Assembly: GCF_016718685.1 (NCBI RefSeq)
Contig: NZ_JADKCX010000030.1
Location: 15,066 to 79,065, forward strand
Length of the DNA: 64,000 nucleotides
Direction: 5' to 3'
Source: Haliscomenobacter sp.
Lineage (GTDB): Bacteria; Bacteroidota; Bacteroidia; Chitinophagales; Saprospiraceae
The translations under genes and the position numbers were made by a program. The notes beneath the pieces are model-generated. The model saw only the letters and a list, made by a program, of their open reading frames with translations, did no database searches and was not told where the DNA came from. The first letter of the stretch is position 1. Each line of letters begins with the position of its first letter. This document shows, piece after piece, positions 38,921 through 48,391 of this stretch.

Positions 38921-41900
38921 TTAAAAATTCACTTGTAGGCCGCCAATGAAGGAACGCGCCTGAGGATACACCAGGTTGTCGATGCCGATTACGGTATTGG
39001 AACCTGCGAAGGTGTTGACTTCAGGATCAAAACCAGAGTAATCGGTGATGGTGATGAGGTTGTTCCCACTCACGTACAAACGGATGTTTTGTACCCCTTT
39101 GATGCCTTTGAGGGTATACCCCAAGGTGATGTTTTTGCAGCGGAGGTAAGAGCCATCCTCTAGCGCATAGTCGGTTACAGGCAGACGGCCACCTTGAGCA
39201 GCACTTACGTATTGTTGGCTGGGGTTGGTTGGCGACCAGCGGTTCACGACTCCTTCATACAGGTTGCGCTGTCCCAGTGGGTTTTCAAAGGACAAACGGC
39301 TGACGTTGTATATGTCGTTGCCTTGGGTACCGGACCAGAAGGTACTAAAATCAAACCCTTTGAAAGACAAATTGGTAGAAAAACCAAAGATGACATCAGG
39401 GTTAGGGTTGCCGACGATGATTTGGTCGGCTGCGCTGATGGTGCCATCGCCGTTGATGTCTTTGACCTTGTGGCCACCCAAACGACCGTCGTAGCCGGGC
39501 AGGATGGTTTCACCAGATTGGTTGACACCATCAAATACGAAGGTTTTGATCAAACCCAAAGGTTCACCTACTTTCAGCACGGTATAAGAAGTCACAAAAC
39601 GCTCCAGGGTGGTGCCGCCGTCCAGATCCAGTACTTTGTTGCGGTTGATGGTGGCGTTGGCTGCTACCGTCCATTTTACTGCGCCGTCGCTGAGGCGGGC
39701 GTTGGCCATGAGTTCAAAACCCTTGTTTTCCAGTGAAGCAAAGTTGCCCGTGATGCTGGTATAACCGGAGCTCAGTGGCAAGGTTTTGATGTACAACAGG
39801 TCTTCGGTTGTTTTGTGGTACACCTCTGCCTGGAGGCTAAAGCGATCTTTGAAGAAGGCCAAATCAACCGCCAAGGTTGCTTGTTTGGATTTTTCCCAAC
39901 GCAGCGCCGGGTTGGCAATACCCGTAGGGTTGATCCCGGTCACGTAGGCATTGTTGAAAACATAATCGCTACCTACCGAAGCTACAGTACTCAGCGATTG
40001 GTAAGGCGAAATACCACCAGCATTACCCGTGATGCCATAGCCGCCACGGATTCTGAAATCGGAAATCCATTTTACGTTGTCCATAAAAGGCTCCTGGATG
40101 ACCCGCCAGGATGCAGATGCAGCGGGGAAAAAGCCGTACTTGTTTTCGGCACCAAAACGGCTGGAACCATCCACCCGAGCCACTACGTCAATGAAGTATT
40201 TGTCCTTATACCCGTAGTTGATCCGGCCCATGTAGGAGTCCAGGCGTTGTTTGCTGCGGCCACTACTCACCGTACGGTTGAGGGCCAATTGTAGTGCTTC
40301 GTTTTGGGTAGCGTCGTTGGGGAAGCCTGAAGCGCTGATGGAATTGCTGTTGGCCAGGTCGGATTGGGTAGCAAAAACGCCAGTGAATTTCAGCGTTTGA
40401 TTTTCACCCAATCGTTGGGCATAAGTCAAAATACTTTCGTGCAAAAGCCCGGTAAAGCTGGAGTTGGATTTGGAACCAGAGCCTGAGTTGTCATTCAAGT
40501 CCCGTACAGCTATGATTGAACGTGGGGAGTAACGGTCATTCAGGTTGTTTTGCAAATCGATGTTGAAAGAAGCCCGATAGGTCAGGTTTTTCAAAATCTC
40601 TACTTCGCCGTAGAAGTTGGCCAACGTACGGCGCAGATCGGTGCGGTTCAAGTTTTCGGCAAAACCCAAGGGATTGGACACTTCGCGGTAGCGCCCATCG
40701 GCTTGTTCTCCAAAAGGAAAAATGGAGCCATCGGCACGATAGGGTTTTAAGACGGGCGGCGCGCCAATGGCAGCGCCCAGGATACTGCCCGTTACTACGG
40801 CGCCATCGCCTACAGATGTAGAGCCAGTGGTGACCCCGGAGTTGATGGAGTAGCTGCCCAAAAGGCTGGTTCCTACCTTGAATTTTTTGCTGATGCGGTG
40901 ATCCAGGTTGGTGCGGAAGGAGTAACGGGTGAAGTTGGAATTGATCATGATCCCATCCTGGTTGAAGTAGTTGAGCGAAACCGCCAGTTGGGTTTTCTCA
41001 TTGCCACCATTGATGGACAACTGGTGGTTTTGGATGGGTGCTTCCCGAAAGATTAGGCCCTGCCAGTCGATTCCTTCGCCCAAGGAGGCGGGATCACTGT
41101 AATAGTTGTTCTTGAATACCTCGTTTTCCACTTGGGCGAACTCGGTCGCGTTGAGTACGGGTAGCGTTTTGAGCACCTTCTGGGTGCCGTAGTAACTGTC
41201 GAAAGTCACGCGGGTTGCCCCAGCTTTGCCCCTTTTGGTAGTGATCAACACAACCCCGTTGGCCGCACGCGAACCATAAATGGCCGAAGCTCCGGCATCT
41301 TTAAGGATTTCAATGCTCTCGATGTCGCTCGGGTTGATCGTGGACAAAGGGCTAATGTCGTTGATGCCGCCGCCGTTGGATACCTGAATCCCATCCACTA
41401 CATAGAGTGGTTCGGAGGTTCCGTTGATGGAGTTGGTACCCCGAATGCGCACGCTGACGTTGCCACCGGGTGCGCCCGAGTTTTGAGTGACCTGGATACC
41501 GGAGGCTCGCGCCTGGATGCCTTGCGCTACGTTGACCACAGGCGTTTGCATGAGGTCTGAAGCTTTGATGGATACGATGGAACCCGTAGTGCTCGATTTT
41601 CGCTGGGTACCGTAACCCACCACGACTACTTCGTTGAGGGCTTCCACGTCCAGACTGAGTACCACGTCAATGAGCGTGCGGTTGTTGACCGCAATCTCCT
41701 GGCTGATGTACCCAGTGTAAGAAATAACCAAGGTGGCTTGCGGTGAAACGCCTTCCAGTTGATAGCTGCCATCCAGTTCCGAGACTGCTCCATTAGTTGT
41801 ACCCTTTATAGCAATACTGGCACCAACTAGCACTTCTCCGCTGGAATCGGATATCTTTCCGCGTAGGGAGAGATTTTGGGCTTGGGCACTGGTCAATAGA

Positions 41901-41938
41901 CCAAAAAACACAAGCAATATTTGTAATTTGCCTGACAT
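38921..41938 (-). CDS. SusC/RagA family TonB-linked outer-membrane transporter
   Basis: Protein of 1005 residues. Signal peptide (1-20, SAQAQ); carboxypeptidase-regulatory-like domain (about 22-105; ISDSSGEVLVGASIAIKGTT); TonB box region NEVVVVGYGTQ; plug domain with VRIRGTNSINGTSEPLYVVD and IEILKDAGASAIYGSRAANG; then a large beta barrel with many aromatic strands, ending QARSFIGGLQVNF with terminal Phe. It imports oligosaccharides across the outer membrane with SusD, energised by TonB. First gene of the minus-strand cluster, divergent from the LacI-type regulator. Confidence 0.96.
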   Translation of the reverse strand: MSGKLQILLVFFGLLTSAQAQNLSLRGKISDSSGEVLVGASIAIKGTTNGAVSELDGSYQLEGVSPQATLVISYTGYISQEIAVNNRTLIDVVLSLDVEALNEVVVVGYGTQRKSSTTGSIVSIKASDLMQTPVVNVAQGIQARASGIQVTQNSGAPGGNVSVRIRGTNSINGTSEPLYVVDGIQVSNGGGINDISPLSTINPSDIESIEILKDAGASAIYGSRAANGVVLITTKRGKAGATRVTFDSYYGTQKVLKTLPVLNATEFAQVENEVFKNNYYSDPASLGEGIDWQGLIFREAPIQNHQLSINGGNEKTQLAVSLNYFNQDGIMINSNFTRYSFRTNLDHRISKKFKVGTSLLGSYSINSGVTTGSTSVGDGAVVTGSILGAAIGAPPVLKPYRADGSIFPFGEQADGRYREVSNPLGFAENLNRTDLRRTLANFYGEVEILKNLTYRASFNIDLQNNLNDRYSPRSIIAVRDLNDNSGSGSKSNSSFTGLLHESILTYAQRLGENQTLKFTGVFATQSDLANSNSISASGFPNDATQNEALQLALNRTVSSGRSKQRLDSYMGRINYGYKDKYFIDVVARVDGSSRFGAENKYGFFPAASASWRVIQEPFMDNVKWISDFRIRGGYGITGNAGGISPYQSLSTVASVGSDYVFNNAYVTGINPTGIANPALRWEKSKQATLAVDLAFFKDRFSLQAEVYHKTTEDLLYIKTLPLSSGYTSITGNFASLENKGFELMANARLSDGAVKWTVAANATINRNKVLDLDGGTTLERFVTSYTVLKVGEPLGLIKTFVFDGVNQSGETILPGYDGRLGGHKVKDINGDGTISAADQIIVGNPNPDVIFGFSTNLSFKGFDFSTFWSGTQGNDIYNVSRLSFENPLGQRNLYEGVVNRWSPTNPSQQYVSAAQGGRLPVTDYALEDGSYLRCKNITLGYTLKGIKGVQNIRLYVSGNNLITITDYSGFDPEVNTFAGSNTVIGIDNLVYPQARSFIGGLQVNF

Positions 41939-42082
41939 AGGTGTATACGGTTAAAGTCCAAAATGAGTGATTTTCAAAATCGATCGTATAGTTTAAAAAA
42001 GATCAATTTGCAGATTTATTGATCGAAATTAAGCCCAGTTTCAAAATAATCAACGGCGACAACCAGGTAGTCTTGCACAAAA

Positions 42083-42118
42083 ACTATCGGGAAGCTTCTC
42101 GAAACGGGTAGCGATAGT
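42083..42118. promoter_or_regulatory. Candidate operator palindromes between susC and the LacI-type gene
   Basis: A 16-bp near-palindrome TCGGGAAGCTTCTCGA (42087-42102, one mismatched pair) is embedded in a wider inverted repeat ACTATCG/CGATAGT (42083-42089 and 42112-42118). Its size and position in the 263-bp divergent gap suit a LacI-family operator; binding is inferred. No confident promoter was seen in this gap. Confidence 0.4.
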
Positions 42119-42201
42119 AATAATTATTGGCGCACGGAAGATTTGCCGAAAAAATTTTGGTGATATTCTGTACATTCTCTTCTTTTATCAATGCGTAGTC
42201 C

Positions 42202-43362
42202 ATGGGAATGATCAAATGTAAAAAGTGCAACCAGATTGAGTTCATCCAAAAATCCGGGATTATGAGGGGAAAGCAGCGTTACTACTGCAAGTCCTGTGAT
42301 TTTCATTTTACCATCAACGAAACGACAGTACCCCAGGAAAACCGGCGTCCTCACGAGGTCACGATCATGGATATTGCCCATCAGTTGGGCATTTCCAAAT
42401 CAACGGTTTCGCGGGCGCTGCGCGGTCATGCTGATATCCATGAAGGCACGCGAAAGATGATTCTGGATTTGGCACAGGAACTGGATTATCAACCCAATCC
42501 CCTGGCCAATGCCCTGTTGAAACGCCAGACCAACATTGTGGGTATCCTGGTGCCCGAGTTTCGGCATTACTTTTTTCCCACCTTCATTATGGGGGCACAA
42601 GAGGTGCTTTCGAAGGCGGGCTACAATGTAATGATTTGTCAGTCGGATGAGTCTTACGAAACCGAAGTGGCCAATGTAAAAGCACTTTTGCGGAGCCGCG
42701 TAGATGGACTTTTGGTGTCCATCACCGCCAAAACCGACAATTTTGATCACTTCCGGGCGGTCATGCAGAAGGAAATACCCCTGGTGTTTTTCAACCGGGT
42801 TTGCCCTGAACTGGATACACCCCAAGTGATCATTGACGACTATTCAGGAGCATTCCAGGCGGTGGAACACCTGATTGAACAGGGCTATCGGCGCATTGCG
42901 CACCTGGCTGGTCCGGTCACCTTACAAGTCAGTCGACTGCGTTTGCAGGGCTATATCGATGCCCTGCAAAAACACCAGTTGCCGCTGGATCAGGATTTGA
43001 TTGTGTACCACGATTTGACCGAGGAACACGCCCGAATTTGTACCCGACAATTGCTGGATCTGCCCCAGCCGCCAGATGCCATTTTTGCGGTCAATGACCC
43101 CTGCGCCATTGAAATAATGCTGATCGCCAAAGAACGGGGCATCAATATCCCTCAAGACCTGGGCATTGTGGGATTCAGCAATGACCCCATTTCGGCCATC
43201 ATTGAGCCTTCGTTGACCACGGTTGAGCAGCCCGTGTGGAAAATTGGCGAAGAGTCGGCACGGCTGTTGTTGGAGCAAATGGAGCATCCGACGGTGGAGA
43301 AAAGGATGTTGGCTACGCGGCTGATTGTGCGGAAATCGTCGCAACGATCGCTGCCGATCTAG
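42202..43362 (+). CDS. LacI-family transcriptional regulator with N-terminal transposase-like zinc ribbon
   Basis: Protein of 386 residues. Residues 4-37 hold two CxxC pairs (IKCKKCNQIEF and RYYCKSCDFHFTI) around MRGKQ, closely resembling the zinc ribbon at the start of IS1-type and related transposases. The LacI helix-turn-helix follows at about residues 52-76 (VTIMDIAHQLGISKSTVSRA), with a hinge helix NPLANAL. The effector-binding periplasmic-binding-like domain spans about 110-380 (NIVGILVPEFRHYFFPTFIM, GYRRIAHLAGP, AIFAVNDPCAIEIML). Both ATGs at 42202 and 42208 keep the ribbon. Divergent from susC, it is the likely sugar-responsive repressor of the PUL. The extra DNA-binding-like ribbon is unusual. 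Confidence 0.9.
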   Translation: MGMIKCKKCNQIEFIQKSGIMRGKQRYYCKSCDFHFTINETTVPQENRRPHEVTIMDIAHQLGISKSTVSRALRGHADIHEGTRKMILDLAQELDYQPNPLANALLKRQTNIVGILVPEFRHYFFPTFIMGAQEVLSKAGYNVMICQSDESYETEVANVKALLRSRVDGLLVSITAKTDNFDHFRAVMQKEIPLVFFNRVCPELDTPQVIIDDYSGAFQAVEHLIEQGYRRIAHLAGPVTLQVSRLRLQGYIDALQKHQLPLDQDLIVYHDLTEEHARICTRQLLDLPQPPDAIFAVNDPCAIEIMLIAKERGINIPQDLGIVGFSNDPISAIIEPSLTTVEQPVWKIGEESARLLLEQMEHPTVEKRMLATRLIVRKSSQRSLPI

Positions 43363-43422
43363 ACCATTTGCCGGGTAAGCCAATTGACTATAAAACATAT
43401 TTTTCTCAATACTACCTACACT

Positions 43423-45206
43423 ATGACAAACAGAAACGCAATTGGTTTACTCGTTTTGATCTTCCTCCCGCTGCTGGCTCTAGCCCAAAAAGACGCCCTC
43501 ATTGAAGCCGAAAGTTTCATCGACAAGGGCTATTGGGTCACCGACCCCCAGTTTATCCAGCAAATGGGCTCCACTTACCTCATGGCACACGGCATGGGTA
43601 CCCCCGTCAAAAATGCCTCTACCAAAGTGGCCATGCCCGCCAAAGGCAAATACCATCTGTGGGCCAGAACCAAAAACTGGGCCCCCGGCAACTGGGATGC
43701 CCCCGGCCAATTCAAGATGGCCATCAATGGCAAAACGCTGGACTTTATTTTTGGCAAAACCCCCAACTGGACCTGGGAATACGCTGGCGAAGTGGTCTTG
43801 CCCGGCAAAGAAATGTCCATCGAACTGATCGACCTCACCGGTTTCAATGCCCGCTGCGACGCTATTTATTTGAGCAAAGTCAAAGTACAGCCGCCAGTAG
43901 GAGGCCCGGAACTGGCCGAATGGCGCAAAAAGAAGTTGAAAGAACCCCTGTCTCCGGAAACCACCAAGTCTTACGATCTGGTCATCACTGGGGGTGGCCT
44001 TTCGGGCTGTGCCGCCGCCATCGCTGCAGCTGAAAAAGGACTAAAGTGGCTTTGATCCACGACCGTCCGGTACTGGGCGGCAACGCCAGTAGCGAAATCC
44101 GGGTGCATACCCTGGGCATTTACGGCAAATTTGAACGCATCCTGCGCATGATCGACACCGAGCACTACCCCAATGGCTCACCCGAAGCGCAAAAAGACCA
44201 GGAGAAAAGGGACCAAAACGTACAACGCTACAAAAACATCGACATCCACTACAACTGGCGGGCGTACAATGCCGTGGCCGACAGCCAGGTGATTCAATAC
44301 GTGGATGCCCAACATACCTCCAACGGAAAACGCATCCGCTTCAAAGCGCCCCTCTTTGTCGACGCTACGGGTGACGGCTGGATCGGCTTTTGGGCGGGCG
44401 CCTTGTATTCCTATGGCCGTGAAAGTGTATACAAATACGGTGAAGCCTGGAACGAATGGGGCGAACTCTGGAGCCCCGAAGAACCCGATAACTTCGTGAT
44501 GGGTTCCTCGATTTTGTGGCGCACGGAAATTGCCGAGACGCCACAAAGCTTTCCCCAACTGCCCTGGGCCAAAGAGATCGCCAAAGACCACAAAGCTACC
44601 GCGGGCGAGTGGTACTGGGAGTTTTCGCGCAACGACCTCCACCAGATTGAAGACGGCGAAGAAATCCGCGACCACTTGTTGAAAGCGATTTACGGCTCCT
44701 TTTCCAATGCCAAACAAGTAGCGGGCAACGAAAAATACCAGCTGCAATGGGTTTCGTATTTGTTGGGCAAACGGGAATCGCGGCGCCTGGTGGGCGACCA
44801 TGTTTTTACCTTCAAAGACGTGGTCAACAATGCACAGTTTCCGGATTCGGTGGTGGTGGAAAAACGAGAGATCGACGTGCATTTTCAGCAGAACTTGCAG
44901 ACGGAGGAAACCCCGGATTTTTTGTCCAAAGCCTTGTTTTACAAAACCAACCGCTACTACATTCCTTACCGGAGTTTGTACTCCCAAAACATCAGCAACC
45001 TGTTTATGGCGGGGCGTTGTTTCAGTTGCTCGCACATCGGACTGGGTGGGCCGCGGGTGATGCGCACCACCGGACAAATGGGGGCTGCGGTGGGTTTTGC
45101 GGCCGCGCTTTGCCACAAGTACAAGGTGTATCCGCGGGCGATTTATGAGACGTATTTGCAGGAGTACATGGAGACGATTGAAAAACAGCAGGTCATCAAA
45201 CCGTAA
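43423..45206 (+). CDS. Secreted FAD-dependent oxidoreductase with N-terminal carbohydrate-binding-like domain (frameshifted as read)
   Basis: About 595 residues from the ATG at 43423, which opens a signal peptide (LIFLPLLALAQ). Residues 25-150 form a beta-sandwich domain (ALIEAESFIDKGYWVTDPQF, GKYHLWARTKNW) similar to carbohydrate-binding modules. The FAD motif YDLVITGGGLSGCAAAIAAA follows, then ALIHDRPVLGGNASSEIRVH. YLLGKRESRRLVGDHVFTFK and NLFMAGRCFSCSHIGLGGPR match the oxidoreductase at 28652-30979. One A is lost at 44043-44045 (GLKVALIHDRP expected). It lies downstream of the LacI-type gene and is probably part of the same regulon. Likely exported, unlike its paralogue. Confidence 0.85.
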
Positions 45207-45216
45207 ATCTTTACTG

Positions 45217-45320
45217 AGGTGTCTCTTAGGTGTGTCTAGGGTTTCTAAGGTGGTGAAATAGCTGCTGTACAGGGCTCTTTTTTCACCACCTTAGAAACCT
45301 GAGATACCTAAGAGACACCT
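45217..45320. repeat. Long imperfect intergenic hairpin, CCTAAG family
   Basis: Arms 45217-45258 and 45281-45320 share AGGTGTCTCTTAGGT and TTTCTAAGGTGGTGAAA with their complements; a few mismatches lie in the middle; the loop is 22 bases. It starts 10 bp after the FAD oxidoreductase stop and may end that transcript. Confidence 0.75.
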
Positions 45321-45397
45321 TAGAAAAAGTGTACCTACAGGGCTGACAGTATTATTGGGTGCTTAACTTTCGCCAATTTTTCAACACAAATCCAGCT

Positions 45398-46528
45398 ATG
45401 TCTCTGCCAAATATGAACTACCGCTTCTTGTTCCGCATGGCTTTTGTGGCGGTCTTAGGCCTGGGATTTTTGTACATACAGCCTTCCAAACTGGCCAAAA
45501 ACCCGCCACTCTACATCGCCATGAACCCGGAATACCAGCGCATCGCCTCCGAACAACTGGTGTTTGAACTCCAGGGCAGCGACAGCCTGCTGAAACACCC
45601 GGTGTATCTCTTGTCGGACGAGCAAAAACAACCCCTGCTCTACGCTGCGGACATCATCACCCCGGTGTGCATCGACGGGCTGTGCAAGCCCATGTACCTC
45701 ACCCTGTATTGGAGTCTGGTGGGCGATTACGTGGGCTACGGGGTGTTTCAGGATAATTTGTTGACCAAGTTCGACCACGAACCTTTTGAAACCAAAGACT
45801 ACAGCAAATTCCACGAACTACTGCTCAACAAACACTCCATCCTGGAGCGCAAAAACATGGCCGACCTGTTTGACCAAAACGTGCAGGCCACCGAAAAAAT
45901 CACGTTCCAGGGCAAAGAAGTAGACGCCGTATCTGGCGCAACCAAAACGGAGATCAAAGAATCGGTGGTGGAAGGGGCCTTGTATTCCTGCTTCACGGCC
46001 TGGCATTTGGCGCACGGGGAGGTGAAGGAAAAAATTGTTCAGCACTTATTGAGTCTTTACTCCCCCACCCTGGCCCAGGCTTTTTTGCATTCCAGCTATG
46101 AGGATTACCAGTTTTTTGCCCTGAAACAACTGGATGCGACGGCCTTTGCGCAAAACCTGCCCAGGATTCAGGACATCTTCCGCACGGCTTCTCCGATGAC
46201 CCGGCTATACATCTTAAAAAAGCTGCCCAAAGAAAGTTGGAAGACGGAGCAGGTAGCACTCCCTTTTTTCCAAACTTTCGCCACGACCGACATCAACACC
46301 CGCACCCTCCTGCTGAACAACCTGAAATACAGCCATGAAAAGTGACCGGAAATCCTGGTGAATGAGGTGGAAAAAATGTCCAAAAATCAGCTGACGTTGT
46401 TTTTGGGCCATTTGGCGGAAAATAAAAACCGGCTGAGTAAGTCGGTGCGTACACGTTTGGAGGCAGCGGCGAAAAATACGGGTTTTGTGGAGCGGTATGT
46501 GGTGGAGGGGTTTTTGAAGGGGGAGTGA
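45398..46528 (+). CDS. FMN_bind-like membrane-anchored protein, interrupted by an in-frame TGA
   Basis: The frame runs to 46528 but contains a TGA at 46343-46345; codons after it (PEILVNEVEKMSKNQLTLFL onward) remain in frame and protein-like. An N-terminal signal anchor (RMAFVAVLGLGFLYIQPS) is followed by a Cys pair (VCIDGLC), and the motif VDAVSGATKTEIKESVVEGA resembles the FMN_bind signature, in which a Thr carries covalent FMN. The C-terminal 150 residues are helical, HEAT-like. The start at 45398 is preferred over an upstream GTG. The stop may be a substitution or paired indels (AAAAAGTGACCG read as AAAAGTGACCGG), giving HEKVTEILVNEV. It could belong to a redox pathway; function inferred. 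Confidence 0.65.
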
Positions 46529-46689
46529 AAGTGGCCTTGGCCCAAAGCCAGGAACATAACCGGATGATGCCAAAATATGTCTACTGAAACCCAGATAACT
46601 AATCCCCAACTTCAAAGAACCTATCTTTCCAAGCATGTGTTCGTTGTATTAGGCCTTCTATTCCCAAGCAAACAAAACGACAAAACGAC

Positions 46690-47853
46690 ATGCAAGCAAG
46701 CAAACTATTCAACGAGTTTTTCAACAGTGAAAAAGCTGGCGGGCTGATTTTGATCGCTTGCACCATGTTGTCGCTAATTGTAGCCAATTCAAGCCTGGGG
46801 GCAGGTTATCACCATTTTTGGCAAACCGATTTTGCCGGACACAGCATCGAACACTGGATCAACGATGGGCTAATGACGATTTTCTTTTTGCTCATTGGAT
46901 TGGAGTTGGAACGGGAAATTTATCAAGGTGAACTTTCCAAAATTAAAGACGCGTTGTTGCCCCTGTTTGCCGCACTGGGCGGTATTTTTGTACCCGCCGG
47001 ACTTTTTTTACTGCTCAATTATGGGACGGCAACCCAATCGGGAGCAGGAATTCCGATGGCAACGGACATTGCCTTTGCCCTGGGCATTTTGGCCTTGTTG
47101 GGCAGTCGGGTACCCACTTCCTTAAAAGTATTTTTGACCGCATTGGCGGTGATTGATGACTTGGGCGCCATCATAATCATTGCCATTTTTTATACCAAAA
47201 CCCTGCTCTGGACCAAGCTGTTTATTGCCTTGGGCATTTTTGCTTTGCTGTTGGTATTCAACCGATTGAAAGTAAGAAACCTGATTCCTTATCTGGTTGG
47301 GGGAATAGGCATGTGGTATTTTATGCTCCATTCGGGCGTTCATGCCACGATCACGGGCGTGTTGTTGGCGTTTGCCATCCCGTTTGGCGACGGAGGTGAA
47401 AAATCAAGTTCTTATATTTTGCAACACATCTTGCACAAACCCGTTGCATTTGTCATTTTGCCCATTTTCGCCCTGGCCAATACGGCCATTGTTTTAAGTT
47501 CGGACATGGGGCATACCCTGACCCAAAATTACAGCATTGGCATTGCACTGGGGCTCATTGTGGGCAAGCCATTGGGCATTTTTTTGTTGACTTTTTTGTC
47601 CATCACCTTCGGCTTTTGTAAACTTCCAGACGACCTGAACTGGAAATCCATTTTAGGCGTGGGATTTTTAGGCGGAATTGGATTCACCATGTCCATTTTC
47701 ATCACCTTACTGGCTTTCGACGACGAAGACATCATCAACAAAGCAAAATTTGTCATCTTGCTTTCGTCATTGATCGCCGGACTGATTGGTTTTTTTAGTT
47801 TAAAATTCACTTTGAAAAACGGCAACAATGATGTGGTAACGCAGGATTCATAA
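46690..47853 (+). CDS. nhaA: Na+/H+ antiporter NhaA
   Basis: Integral membrane protein of 387 residues. NhaA signatures: IEHWINDGLMTIFFLLIGLE (helix 2) near residue 55, AGIPMATDIAFALGILALLG near 120, and the essential paired aspartates in ALAVIDDLGAIIIIAIFYT near 152-160. HSGVHATITGVLLAFAIP and the C-terminal GVGFLGGIGFTMSIFITLLA also match. It exchanges cytoplasmic Na+ for external protons for pH and salt homeostasis. Length is normal for the family. No operon partner nearby. Confidence 0.96.
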   Translation: MQASKLFNEFFNSEKAGGLILIACTMLSLIVANSSLGAGYHHFWQTDFAGHSIEHWINDGLMTIFFLLIGLELEREIYQGELSKIKDALLPLFAALGGIFVPAGLFLLLNYGTATQSGAGIPMATDIAFALGILALLGSRVPTSLKVFLTALAVIDDLGAIIIIAIFYTKTLLWTKLFIALGIFALLLVFNRLKVRNLIPYLVGGIGMWYFMLHSGVHATITGVLLAFAIPFGDGGEKSSSYILQHILHKPVAFVILPIFALANTAIVLSSDMGHTLTQNYSIGIALGLIVGKPLGIFLLTFLSITFGFCKLPDDLNWKSILGVGFLGGIGFTMSIFITLLAFDDEDIINKAKFVILLSSLIAGLIGFFSLKFTLKNGNNDVVTQDS

Positions 47854-48008
47854 TTACTTTACTCACCTTACCCAGTGCTGTACATAGACTTCTGATGTAA
47901 GTAAAGATTATAATCGGACTTGATAATGGGCTAAAGCACATAGATGTAGAACTTCCCTACCCCAACCCAATTGCCCAATCAAACGTCTTCCTATAAAAAC
48001 CGAAGCCA

Positions 48009-48389
48009 ATGAGAAACAGTACGATCCTACTAATGGCTTTATTCCTCTTGTTGGGGTGCCAAAAGGAAGTCAAAACCCTGGAAGAAGGTGTATTCATCCG
48101 CATAGAAAACACCAGTAAGTATACCTACCAGGACATCAAAGTATCCATTACCGAGGAGAAGTTCTATGAACCCTTAGCTCCTGGAACAAGCTCCGCTTAC
48201 CAGCGCTTTTCAAAAGCTTTTCGCTATGCATATATAGAGTTAAAAATCAACAACAAACGGTATGGCCTACAGCCTATTGATTATGTAGGTGAGGAGGAGT
48301 TGAAAGATGGAAAATACACCTATCAGTTGAACGTCGAAGATACTTCAAGTCTAAGTAGGCAATTGAACCTGACGTTTAAAAAAGACTAA
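48009..48389 (+). CDS. Hypothetical small lipoprotein
   Basis: Protein of 126 residues with a lipoprotein signal (MALFLLLGC; Cys near residue 17). The mature part is a single predicted beta-rich domain (GVFIRIENTSKYTYQDIKVS onward) with several Tyr residues. The pattern recurs in Bacteroidota lipoproteins, but I recognise no function. Its stop is 2 bp from the stop of the convergent permease gene. Confidence 0.7.
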   Translation: MRNSTILLMALFLLLGCQKEVKTLEEGVFIRIENTSKYTYQDIKVSITEEKFYEPLAPGTSSAYQRFSKAFRYAYIELKINNKRYGLQPIDYVGEEELKDGKYTYQLNVEDTSSLSRQLNLTFKKD

Positions 48390-48391
48390 GC

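Noticed and set aside
44178..45116. 312-codon minus-strand frame
   Set aside because: Antisense to the FAD oxidoreductase, whose motifs are unambiguous.
46343..46345. TGA as selenocysteine or programmed readthrough
   Set aside because: No selenoprotein hairpin or family precedent at this residue; a read error or simple nonsense change explains it better.
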